Below are positions 8,732-16,354 of a stretch of DNA of 64,000 bases, piece by piece. Position 1 is the stretch's first letter. Each line of letters starts with the position of its first letter. A program made the translations under genes and the position numbers. This DNA comes from DATKDF01 sp963752045 (lineage in GTDB: Bacteria > Acidobacteriota > Vicinamibacteria > Vicinamibacterales > SCN-69-37), in NCBI GenBank assembly GCA_963752045.1, contig CAVVWN010000014.1:1-64000 (forward strand). Direction: 5' to 3'. A model generated the notes under the pieces. The model ran no database searches. It worked only from the letters and a program-made list of their open reading frames with translations, and was not told the origin of the DNA.

Positions 8732-9189
8732 TCGAGTGGCTTCGGGTAGGCGATGTTCACGGCAAACGCCACGTCGGCGTCGAGTTCCTCGACGTCGGCC
8801 ACGCGCGCGCAGTAGACGGCTGCCTGACGGAAGTCCTTGAGCTGCGGCGTGACCCCCGGTCCCGTCGTCCGCGAATCGATGAGCGTGCAGCCCGTTCCCT
8901 GGGGCACACCGATGCCCAGGTTCACCTTCACGTCGGCGGGTTCGCCATTCCGGGTGAGCGCGAGCAGCGTGAGCGAGACCAACCCGTCCTGCGGCACGGT
9001 AAACGAGTAGAACCGCACGCCACCCATGGGCAGCACGCCCTGAAACGACTCGACGATGACGACGGCCGTGGCCGGATTGCCGCTCGGCCCGAGCGGAACG
9101 ATGCGGTTTCCGCAGCCCGAGCCGAACAGCACGAGGGCGGCGAGCACCGGCACAGATCGAGGGAGTTTCAGGAGAACAGGTCGTGTCAT
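8728..9189 (-). CDS. Small lipoprotein, paralogue of the next gene
   Basis: A 153-aa predicted lipoprotein from ATG 9189, chosen because it begins the signal peptide (MTRPVLLKL, lipobox LFGSGC); the open frame extends upstream to 9285 without protein-like content. It carries one copy of the beta domain found twice in the following gene (MGGVRFYSFTVPQDGLVSL, then GIGVPQGTGC, then AVYCARVADV). First gene of a two-gene operon and divergent from the cyclase gene, with about 100 bp between them. Function unknown. Confidence 0.75.
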   Translation of the reverse strand: MTRPVLLKLPRSVPVLAALVLFGSGCGNRIVPLGPSGNPATAVVIVESFQGVLPMGGVRFYSFTVPQDGLVSLTLLALTRNGEPADVKVNLGIGVPQGTGCTLIDSRTTGPGVTPQLKDFRQAAVYCARVADVEELDADVAFAVNIAYPKPLE

Positions 9190-9293
9190 TGCTGCATGGA
9201 CCCGCGCAGGTGACCCGGCGCTGCCCCTAATCTTGTAACACGAAACGCCCGGAGGCTTGTAAGGGGCCTCAGGGCGTGCACACAATACCGGAC

Positions 9294-10070
9294 ATGTCGG
9301 ACGTCCTCACGCAGCTCGTGAAAGAACTCGGCGCCGGGCGCCTGCGGGTTGTGGACCTGACCCAGCCACTCGGGCCCCAGACGCCGGTGATTGGGCTGCC
9401 GCCTTTCTTCGCCTCGTCGCCGGGGGTCTCGATGGAGGTCATCTCGCGCTACGACGAGAAGGGCCCGGCGTGGTACTGGAACACGATCCGCCTCGGCGAG
9501 CACACGGGCACGCACTTCGACGCGCCGGTGCACTGGGTTACGGGCAAGGACCTGCCCGAAAACGCGTGCGACACGATTCCGCCGAAGCGATTTGTCGGGC
9601 CGGCGTGCGTCATCGACGTCACCCGGGAGGTGGCGGCAAGCCCGGACTATCTGCTGACACCAGAGGCGATCCTGGAATGGGAGACCAGGCACGGGCGCAT
9701 TCCGGCCGGATCATGGGTCCTGATGCGAACCGACTGGAGCCGGCGGAAGGACCCGGAGGCGTTTCTCAACGTCACCTCGACCGGTGCGCACTCGCCCGGT
9801 TTCGACGCGGCGACGTCGCGGCTCCTGGCCTCCGAGCGCGACATCCTGGGCGTGGGCGTCGAAACCGTCGGCACGGATGCCGGACAGGCCGGCACGTTCG
9901 ATCCGCCGTTTCCCAATCACGCCATCATGCATGGAGCCGGCAAGTTCGGCCTCGCGAGCCTCTGCAACCTCGACCAGTTGCCGGCCACGGGGGCCGTCGT
10001 CATCGCGGCGCCCCTGCGCATCGTCAACGGCAGCGGCAGCCCGGTGCGCGTGCTCGCCATCACGCCATGA
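9294..10070 (+). CDS. Cyclase-family (kynurenine formamidase-like) metal hydrolase
   Basis: A 258-aa cyclase/KynB-superfamily protein. The family signature HxGTHxDxPxH is intact (H70-T-G-T-H74-F-D76-A-P-V-H80), giving the metal ligands. The superfamily hydrolyses N-formylkynurenine or related amides and cyclic esters; the substrate here cannot be read from sequence. ATG 9294 was chosen over GTG 9276. Its stop overlaps the start of the iron-sulfur subunit (ATGA at 10067), so it is translationally coupled to a molybdenum hydroxylase and probably acts in the same aromatic or heterocyclic catabolic pathway. Confidence 0.88.
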   Translation: MSDVLTQLVKELGAGRLRVVDLTQPLGPQTPVIGLPPFFASSPGVSMEVISRYDEKGPAWYWNTIRLGEHTGTHFDAPVHWVTGKDLPENACDTIPPKRFVGPACVIDVTREVAASPDYLLTPEAILEWETRHGRIPAGSWVLMRTDWSRRKDPEAFLNVTSTGAHSPGFDAATSRLLASERDILGVGVETVGTDAGQAGTFDPPFPNHAIMHGAGKFGLASLCNLDQLPATGAVVIAAPLRIVNGSGSPVRVLAITP

Positions 10071-10540
10071 AGATCCGCCTCGGACTCACCATCAACGACG
10101 AGCCGCAGGACCTGCTCGTCGAGCGGTACAAGACGCTGCTCGAAGTGCTGCGCGAGGATCTGCAGCTCACCGGCACCAAGCACGGCTGCGAGCTGGGCGA
10201 GTGTGGAGCCTGCGCGGTGCTCGTCGACGGCGAGCCCGTGCTCTCCTGTCTTGTGGTCGCCGCCGAGTGCCAGGGCCGCGTCGTGACCACGGTTGAAGGC
10301 CTGCCGCGGGACGGTCGGCTCGACCCACTGCAGGAGACCTTCGCCGACCTGGGCGCGGCACAGTGTGGGTACTGCACGCCCGGCATTCTGATCACGGCTC
10401 GCGCGCTGCTCGACCGCGATCCCCACCCTTCACGCGAGGTCATCCGCGAGGCCCTCTCCGGGAACCTCTGTCGATGCACCGGCTATCACCAGATCATCGA
10501 AGCCGTCGAAGCGGCGATAGCTGAGCCAGAAAAGTCATAA
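10067..10540 (+). CDS. Molybdenum hydroxylase small [2Fe-2S] subunit
   Basis: A 157-aa iron-sulfur subunit of the xanthine dehydrogenase/HcrC/CoxS family. The N-terminal plant-type [2Fe-2S] motif CELGECGACAVLVDG with a later Cys (EPVLSC) and the C-terminal four-helix [2Fe-2S] motif CGYC...CRC are all present. It passes electrons between the Mo and FAD subunits. The large and FAD subunits lie about 1.8 kb downstream, beyond a regulator gene, an unusual split. The ATG overlaps the stop of the cyclase gene. Confidence 0.93.
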   Translation: MKIRLGLTINDEPQDLLVERYKTLLEVLREDLQLTGTKHGCELGECGACAVLVDGEPVLSCLVVAAECQGRVVTTVEGLPRDGRLDPLQETFADLGAAQCGYCTPGILITARALLDRDPHPSREVIREALSGNLCRCTGYHQIIEAVEAAIAEPEKS

Positions 10541-10626
10541 TATTGACTACGCGGCGACACCGTCCATGAGTGGTGTGCAGGCGTGTGAACTTCTGTGAAA
10601 TAGTTGTAAATAAAGTCTTTAATACT

Positions 10627-10640
10627 CAGACTTGAGTCTG
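10627..10640. promoter_or_regulatory. Candidate enhancer palindrome for the sigma54 promoter
   Basis: A perfect 14-bp palindrome, CAGACTTGAGTCTG, lies in an AT-richer intergenic segment about 140-155 bp upstream of the start predicted from the sigma54 promoter at 10756. That is the usual distance for an upstream activating sequence of an NtrC-type activator. Function is inferred from symmetry and position only. Confidence 0.45.
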
Positions 10641-10755
10641 GCCATGGGCAGGATTGTGCCTCGAGATGGGCTACTGAGAAGGCCAGCTAGTGTCATATTA
10701 TTGGCTCTATTTCACTAACTAGACAGAAACGTCAGCATTCTCGACACCCCCCGCG

Positions 10756-10771
10756 TGGCACGTCCATTGCT
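10756..10771 (+). promoter_or_regulatory. Sigma54 (-24/-12) promoter
   Basis: TGGCACGTCCATTGCT matches the sigma54 consensus TGGCAC-N5-TTGCW at every conserved base. Transcription would begin near 10782. The next gene is itself a sigma54 activator, so autoregulation is plausible, and the transcript could continue into the hydroxylase large and FAD subunits. Confidence 0.75.
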
Positions 10772-10783
10772 CAGTTGAGGTGT

Positions 10784-12235
10784 GTGACCGATCGGAAGCG
10801 CCTCAAGATCCTCGTTGTCGAGAACCACGGTGATACGCGTCGGGCGCTCTCCGACGCGCTCGAGGCTGCCGGCCTCCTCGCCATTCAGAGCCCGACGGGT
10901 GCCGACGCGCGGTCGCGGCTCGAGGGCTTTGCTTACGACGGCATGGTCGTCGACGTCCGGCTCCCCGACGCCGACGGCCTCGATCTGCTCGACGAGGCCC
11001 TCACGCGCTACCCGGCGATGCGCTGCGTCGTGACGTCGGGCTTCGGCAGCATTCACCATGCGGTCCGCGCGCTCAAGCGCGGCGCGGTCGACTATCTGAT
11101 CAAGCCCGTGGAAACGGCGAGCGTGGCCGCGGTACTCACCGAGCAGCCTGCGATGCTCCCGGCGCCTGTCGCCGCGCCGGTCGTGACCGGCTCGCGCGAT
11201 TCAGAGGTCTTCCGGACCTCGCGGCTCGTCGGGTCGAGCGCGGCGATGGCCCGCGTGTCGTCCATCCTCGAGCGCGTGTCGCCCATGAACAGCACCGTGC
11301 TCATTCACGGCGAGACGGGCACCGGCAAGGAGCTGGTGGCCCGGACGATTCACGAGAACAGCCCGCGGCGCGACCGGTCCTTCGTGGCCTTCAACGCCGC
11401 CGCCATTCCTGAGGGACTCGCCGAAGCGGAGCTGTTCGGGCACGCGAAGGGCGCCTTCACGGGCGCGGTGGCGACCCGCATCGGCCGCTTCGAGCTGGCC
11501 GACCAGGGCACGCTGTTCATCGACGAGCTGTCGTCGATGTCGCTTCCGCTGCAGGCCAAGCTGCTGCGCGCGATTCAGGAGCGAGAAATCGAACGCGTCG
11601 GCACGTCGCAGTGCATCAAGATCGACGTGCGCCTGATCACGGCCACCAACACGGACCTGAAGGAGATGGTGCGGCAGGGCACGTTCCGCGAGGACCTGTT
11701 CTACCGGCTGAACGTGGTGCCGATCACGCTTCCGCCGCTTCGGGACAGGCCCGGCGACGTGGCCGATCTGGCCGCGCATTTCCTGGACCTGTCGTGCCGC
11801 GACAACCGTGTGCCGCTGAAGTCGCTCGGCCAGGCGACGCTCCAGGTGCTGATGGACTACCCGTGGCCGGGCAACGTGCGGCAGTTGCAGAACGCCATCG
11901 AGCACGCCGTCGCGCTCTGCGGCGCGGACACGGTGATTCAGCCCGACGCGCTGCCCGAAGACCTCCTCGCGCCCGTCGCCGGGCGCCGCTATCGAGAGCC
12001 GGAGCCGCTCGTGGAGCTGCCCGAGACGCCCGCCCAGGGCATTCGCTTCTCGGACGTGATGACCGGCATCGAGCGGGAGTTGATACAGCGCTACCTGGAG
12101 AAGGCCGGCGGCAACAGGCGCCAGGCCGCCCGGCTCCTCAACATGAGCCGCACCACGCTCATCGACAAGCTGAACCGGCTGGGCCTCGGCTCAGGTCCCT
12201 CGGCCCCCCCAGACAACGTCCGCGCCATCGCCTGA
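10784..12235 (+). CDS. NtrC-family sigma54-dependent response regulator
   Basis: A 483-aa activator with three domains: receiver (residues about 5-118, phosphoacceptor D57 in MVVDVRL), AAA+ sigma54-interaction domain (Walker A GETGTGKE 176-183, GAFTGA 223-228, Walker B GTLFIDE), and a C-terminal Fis-type helix-turn-helix (QAARLLNMSRTTLIDKLNR). GTG 10784 is preferred because the receiver starts at once (KILVVENHG). No sensor kinase gene is adjacent. It sits between the small and large subunit genes of the hydroxylase, hence probably controls them. The predicted sigma54 start leaves almost no leader before this GTG. Confidence 0.92.
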   Translation: MTDRKRLKILVVENHGDTRRALSDALEAAGLLAIQSPTGADARSRLEGFAYDGMVVDVRLPDADGLDLLDEALTRYPAMRCVVTSGFGSIHHAVRALKRGAVDYLIKPVETASVAAVLTEQPAMLPAPVAAPVVTGSRDSEVFRTSRLVGSSAAMARVSSILERVSPMNSTVLIHGETGTGKELVARTIHENSPRRDRSFVAFNAAAIPEGLAEAELFGHAKGAFTGAVATRIGRFELADQGTLFIDELSSMSLPLQAKLLRAIQEREIERVGTSQCIKIDVRLITATNTDLKEMVRQGTFREDLFYRLNVVPITLPPLRDRPGDVADLAAHFLDLSCRDNRVPLKSLGQATLQVLMDYPWPGNVRQLQNAIEHAVALCGADTVIQPDALPEDLLAPVAGRRYREPEPLVELPETPAQGIRFSDVMTGIERELIQRYLEKAGGNRRQAARLLNMSRTTLIDKLNRLGLGSGPSAPPDNVRAIA

Positions 12236-12240
12236 CCCCA

Positions 12241-12351
12241 GGGGGACGGGTCTGTTTTCCACCGAATCGAGGTCCAGGGGGACGGGTCTCGCTTGCGCGA
12301 GCAAGACCCGTCCCTCTGGACCTCGATTCGGTGGAAAACAGACCCGTCCCC
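12241..12351. repeat. Long palindromic element starting GGGGACGGGTCTGTTTTCC
   Basis: An inverted repeat with arms of about 50 bp (12241-12292 and 12300-12351) differing at one or two positions, with a short GC-rich loop. It starts six bases after the regulator stop codon. The outer 19 nt are shared with the element at 60404-60510, while the inner arm differs. Each arm contains the GGGACGGGTCT block twice. The transcript would form a very stable hairpin that could end or process the mRNA. Confidence 0.9.
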
Positions 12352-12370
12352 TACTACGATCTCCAGCAGC

Positions 12371-14863
12371 ATGTCCCGGGACACTTCCGCTCGCGCCGCC
12401 ACCCGCGTCGTCGGTCGGCCGCGCCGCCGCGTCGACGGCCGGGCCAAGGTCACCGGCCAGACACGGTTTGCCGACGACGTCATGCTGCCGCGCATGCTGC
12501 ACGGCCGCCTGCTCCGTTCGCCACATCCGCACGCGCGCATCGTCGCCATCGACACGACGAAGGCGGCCGCCCAGTCGGGCGTCTGCCTGGTCCTCACCGG
12601 TCGCGACTTCCCCATTCCCTACGGCATCCTGCCGGTCAGTCACGACGAGCACGCACTCTGTCCAGACGTCGTGCGCTTCGTGGGAGACCCGGTAGCAGCA
12701 GTCATCGCGCGGGACGAGGCCACGGCCAACGATGCGCTCGACGTGATTGACGTCGAGTACGAGCTGCTCCCGACCTTCAGCTCGCCCGACGAGAGTCTCG
12801 CCCGGCCCGAGCCGCGCATCCACGACTACGGCGACGAGGGCAACATCCACAAGCTCGTGGCGCTCGAGTTCGGCGACGTCGACGAGGCGCTTGCCGGCGC
12901 GGACCATGTCTTCGACGACGTGTTCTTCTTCGAAGGCAACACGCATCTGCCGCTCGAACAGCACGCGTCGGTCGCGGCAAAGGACCCGGACGGCAAGCTC
13001 GTCATCTACTCGAGCACGCAGACCCCGCACTATCTGCATCGCGCGCTCGCCAAGGCCCTCGACATGCCGGCGGCCACCATCCGCGTGATTGCCACGCCGA
13101 ACGGCGGCGGCTTCGGCGGCAAGAGCGACCCGTTCAATCACGAGGTGGTCGCGGCGAAGGCGGCCTGGCTGCTCGACCGGCCGGTGAAGTTCTGCCTGAC
13201 GCGGGAGGAGGTCTTCTACTGCCATCGCGGCCGCCATCCCGTCCTCATGCGCTTCCGCACGGGCGTGTCGAACGACGGCCGCGTGGTCGGCGTGGACCTC
13301 CAGACGCTGCTCGACGGCGGGGCCTACGGCTCGTACGGCGCGGCGAGCACCTTCTATACCGGCGCGCTGCAGACGGTGACCTACCAGGTGCCGCGCTACC
13401 GCTTCCGCGGCTGCCGCGTGTTCACGAACAAGCCGCCGTGCGGGCCCAAGCGCGGCCACGGCACGCCGCAGAGCCGATTCGGCCAGGAGGTGCAGCTGGA
13501 CAAGATCGCCGAGCGGCTGGCCATCGACCCGGCGGACCTCCGGCTGCAGATGATCGCGCCGGCCGACGCGCTCACGGCGAACTACCTGCGCGTGGGCACG
13601 ATCGGGCTCGACGAGTGCATCCGGACGGTCGTCGATCGGTCCGACTGGCGGAACCGGCACGGAAGGCTTCCCGAAGGCCACGGGCTCGGCCTGGCCTGCT
13701 CGTCTTACCTGTCGGGCGCCGGCCTCCCCATCAACTGGAACGACCTGCCGCACACCGGCGTGCAGCTCAAGCTCGACCGGAGCGGCGGCGTCACCGTCTT
13801 CTGCGGCGCGACGGAAATCGGCCAGGGATCGGACGACGTGCTGGTGGCGATCGTGGCGGAGGTGCTGGGTGTTCCGCCCGGCGACATCCGCGCGGTCACC
13901 GGTGACACGGACCTCACGCCGGTCGACCTCGGATCCTATTCGAGCCGCGTGACGCTCATGATGGGCAATGCCGCCATCCAGGCCGCCGAGCGGGCGCGCG
14001 AGATCATCGCCGACGCCGTGGCGCGCCGTCTGAACGTGCCGGCCGGCAGGCTGACGTTTGCCGACGGGCATGTGCTCGACAGCGAAGACCCGTCGGTGGG
14101 CATGACGTTCAGGGAGGCCGTGTGCGCCGCCGAGGCCGTCGCCGGCACGATTGGCACGACGGGCAGCTATACGCCGCCGCGGTCGCCGGCGCGCTTCAAG
14201 GGCGGCGGCGTCGGGCCGTCGCCCACCTACTCCTACACGGCGGCCGTCGTCGAAGTGACCGTCGATCCGGAGACGGGCTGGATCACCGTGCCGAAAGTGT
14301 GGATCGCCCACGACATCGGCCAGACCATCAACCCGGTGCTCGCGCGCGGCCAGGTCGAGGGCAGCGTCTACATGGGTCTTGGCGAAGCGCTCATGGAGGA
14401 ACAGGCGTTCCGCCGCCTGCCGCCGAAGCTGTCGTCAGCGCTCGTCCACAAGTTCCCGTCGATGCTCGAATACAAGAGCCTCACGAGCCTCGACATGCCC
14501 GAGGTCGTGACCGATCTCATCGAACATCCCGATCCGGCCGGGCCGTTCGGCGCCAAGGAAGTGGGCCAGGGTCCGCTGCTGCCGATCATGCCGGCCGTGG
14601 CCAACGCGGTATTCGACGCGGTGGGCGTTCGGGTGGACGAGGTGCCGATCACGCCGGACAAGATCCTGCGGGCGCTTGCGGCCAAAGCGTCGGGCAAGCC
14701 GGCACGGTTCGGCCCGCCGTCGTTCCCGGCCATCACCTGGCCGGACACGCTCAAGGTGGCTCCACCGTGGGAAGGCGGCGACGGCCGCGCCGCCAACACG
14801 CGGCCGTCGTCGGGGCGAAAGGCCGATGCCGGCATCGAGGCGACAGCGGGGGTGAAGACGTGA
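12371..14863 (+). CDS. Molybdenum hydroxylase large (molybdopterin) subunit
   Basis: An 830-aa catalytic subunit of the xanthine dehydrogenase/4-hydroxybenzoyl-CoA reductase family, binding Mo-cytosine or pterin dinucleotide. Seen: the N-terminal a/b hammerhead (VTGQTRFADDVMLPRMLHG), Mo-pterin contacts including GGGFGGK and CGATEIGQGSDD, and the C-terminal active-site Glu context FGAKEVGQGPL. ATG 12371 (MSRDTSARA) was chosen because the longer frame to 12293 only reads through the palindromic repeat. Its stop overlaps the GTG of the FAD subunit. Together with the other two subunits it would hydroxylate, or reductively dehydroxylate, an aromatic substrate. Confidence 0.93.
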   Translation: MSRDTSARAATRVVGRPRRRVDGRAKVTGQTRFADDVMLPRMLHGRLLRSPHPHARIVAIDTTKAAAQSGVCLVLTGRDFPIPYGILPVSHDEHALCPDVVRFVGDPVAAVIARDEATANDALDVIDVEYELLPTFSSPDESLARPEPRIHDYGDEGNIHKLVALEFGDVDEALAGADHVFDDVFFFEGNTHLPLEQHASVAAKDPDGKLVIYSSTQTPHYLHRALAKALDMPAATIRVIATPNGGGFGGKSDPFNHEVVAAKAAWLLDRPVKFCLTREEVFYCHRGRHPVLMRFRTGVSNDGRVVGVDLQTLLDGGAYGSYGAASTFYTGALQTVTYQVPRYRFRGCRVFTNKPPCGPKRGHGTPQSRFGQEVQLDKIAERLAIDPADLRLQMIAPADALTANYLRVGTIGLDECIRTVVDRSDWRNRHGRLPEGHGLGLACSSYLSGAGLPINWNDLPHTGVQLKLDRSGGVTVFCGATEIGQGSDDVLVAIVAEVLGVPPGDIRAVTGDTDLTPVDLGSYSSRVTLMMGNAAIQAAERAREIIADAVARRLNVPAGRLTFADGHVLDSEDPSVGMTFREAVCAAEAVAGTIGTTGSYTPPRSPARFKGGGVGPSPTYSYTAAVVEVTVDPETGWITVPKVWIAHDIGQTINPVLARGQVEGSVYMGLGEALMEEQAFRRLPPKLSSALVHKFPSMLEYKSLTSLDMPEVVTDLIEHPDPAGPFGAKEVGQGPLLPIMPAVANAVFDAVGVRVDEVPITPDKILRALAAKASGKPARFGPPSFPAITWPDTLKVAPPWEGGDGRAANTRPSSGRKADAGIEATAGVKT

Positions 14864-15888
14864 TCCGGCTGCCGGACTTCGAGCTGCTCACGCCGCGCAC
14901 GGTGGAAGAGGCGGCCGGGTGGCTGGCCGAATCCCCGGCCGACACGATGCTGCTTGCCGGCGGCACGGACCTTCTGCCGAACATGAAGCGGCGGCAGCAG
15001 GTGCCGACGCGAGTGGTGGCGCTGCGGTCGCTCGAGCCGCTCCGCGCGATGTCCGTTGGCGAGGGACTCACGCTCGGCGCCGCCGTCACTCTCACCGAGG
15101 TCGTGCGCAGTCAGGCGCTTCGCCGGGCCGCGCCCGGGCTCTGGCAGGCCGCGGCCCAGGTGGCCACGCCGCACCTGCGCAACATGGGGACGATCGGCGG
15201 CAATCTCTGCCTCGACACGCGCTGCACCTACTACGACCAGAGCTACGAATGGCGCAAGGCCATCAACTTCTGCATGAAGAAGGATGGCGACCTCTGCTGG
15301 GTGGCCACCTCGAGCCCGCGCTGCCTGGCGGTGTCCTCGACCGACACCGCACCGATCCTGCAGGCCCTTGGAGCGTCGGTCACCCTGGTTTCGGCGGCCG
15401 GCAGCCGATCGGTTGCCGTCGCGGATCTCTACGAGAATGACGGGATGCACTACCTCACGCGACGGCCGGACGAGATCCTCACCGGCGTCCGCGTGCCCGA
15501 TCAGGCCGGCTGGCGCAGCACGTACTGGAAGCTCCGGCGCCGCGGGTCGTTCGATTTTCCCGTGGCTTCGGCGGCCGTGGCGGCCCGGCTCGCCGACGAC
15601 GGATCGGTCGCCGAGGCCCGTGTGGTTCTCGGGGCGGTGGCGTCGCGGCCGATGGCCTCACCCGGGGCTGAGGCGGCCCTCTCCGGCCGGCGGCTCACGG
15701 ACGAGACGATCGAGGAAGCCGCTCAGGCTGCGTTCGGCGTCGCCAAGCCGATGGACAACACGGACTACGAGCTCGTCTGGCGAAAGAAGATGGTGCGCGC
15801 GCTGGTCACGAGCGCTCTCCGGGAGATCCGCGGCGACGACATGCGCGAGGCCAGGCGCCGGCTTGCGAGGCAAACGCTCGATACGTGA
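14860..15888 (+). CDS. FAD subunit with HcrB-type [4Fe-4S] loop
   Basis: A 342-aa FAD-binding subunit (CoxM/HcrB family). The FAD motifs are LLAGGTDLLPNMK near residue 30 and the TIGGNLCLDTRC block near residue 112. Between them and the C-terminal CO-dehydrogenase flavoprotein domain lies an insert with four cysteines at residues 122, 138, 146 and 155. That spacing is the hallmark of the beta subunit of 4-hydroxybenzoyl-CoA reductase, where they bind an extra [4Fe-4S] cluster. GTG 14860 overlaps the stop of the large subunit. This points to an HcrABC-like low-potential reductase rather than a xanthine dehydrogenase; the substrate is not proven. Confidence 0.9.
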   Translation: MIRLPDFELLTPRTVEEAAGWLAESPADTMLLAGGTDLLPNMKRRQQVPTRVVALRSLEPLRAMSVGEGLTLGAAVTLTEVVRSQALRRAAPGLWQAAAQVATPHLRNMGTIGGNLCLDTRCTYYDQSYEWRKAINFCMKKDGDLCWVATSSPRCLAVSSTDTAPILQALGASVTLVSAAGSRSVAVADLYENDGMHYLTRRPDEILTGVRVPDQAGWRSTYWKLRRRGSFDFPVASAAVAARLADDGSVAEARVVLGAVASRPMASPGAEAALSGRRLTDETIEEAAQAAFGVAKPMDNTDYELVWRKKMVRALVTSALREIRGDDMREARRRLARQTLDT

Positions 15889-15929
15889 ATCTGGGATCTG
15901 GGATCTGGAATCTGGGATCTGGGATTGGG
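15887..15929. repeat. AATCTGGGATCTGG simple repeat at a gene end
   Basis: Tandem GGGATCTG/GGAATCTG units start at the TGA stop of the FAD subunit (TGAATCTGGGATCTGG) and run to the next gene. The same sequence begins at the stop codon of moaB (57190) and, inverted, at the end of sodA (58478-58527). Confidence 0.85.
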
Positions 15930-15936
15930 AGTTGCG

Positions 15937-16347
15937 ATGCCGTTCCTCGTCAAAGAAGAGCCTGAGAGCTACAGCTTCGACCAGTTCATGAAAGACGGGC
16001 GCACGACGTGGGAGGGTGTGAGGAACCCGGTTGCTCAGAAGAACCTGCGGTCGATCAGAAAAGGCGACCTCGTCTTTTACTACCACACCGGGAAGGTGAA
16101 GGCCGTCGTGGGAATCGCAAAAGCGGCCGGGGACGCGTACCCGGATCCGAAGGACAAGACGGCACGGGCGCACGTCGTCGATCTCGTGCCGGTGAAGAAG
16201 CTCGCCGAACCGGTGACGCTGGCCGCGGTCAAGGCCGACGCGCGGTTCGCGGACTTCGCGCTGGCGAGGCTGCCGCGGCTGTCGGTGATGCCGGTCACCG
16301 ACCGGCAGTGGGCGTGGATCCTGAAGATGGGACGCGCGTCGCTCTGA
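15937..16347 (+). CDS. EVE domain protein
   Basis: A 136-aa single-domain EVE protein of the PUA-like superfamily. It has the family landmarks MPFLVKEEPESYSFDQ, TTWEGVRNPVAQKNLRSIRKGD, FYYHTGKVKAVVGIAK and the C-terminal PVTDRQWAWILKMG. EVE domains bind modified bases and have been linked to modification-dependent restriction and RNA biology; stand-alone forms have no settled function. ATG 15937 immediately precedes the domain. It lies between the hydroxylase operon and the convergent glgB. Confidence 0.92.
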   Translation: MPFLVKEEPESYSFDQFMKDGRTTWEGVRNPVAQKNLRSIRKGDLVFYYHTGKVKAVVGIAKAAGDAYPDPKDKTARAHVVDLVPVKKLAEPVTLAAVKADARFADFALARLPRLSVMPVTDRQWAWILKMGRASL

Positions 16348-16354
16348 CGCCTTC

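Noticed and set aside
12191..14311. Minus-strand frame of 706 codons
   Set aside because: Shadow of the hydroxylase large subunit in high-GC DNA; no protein signature.
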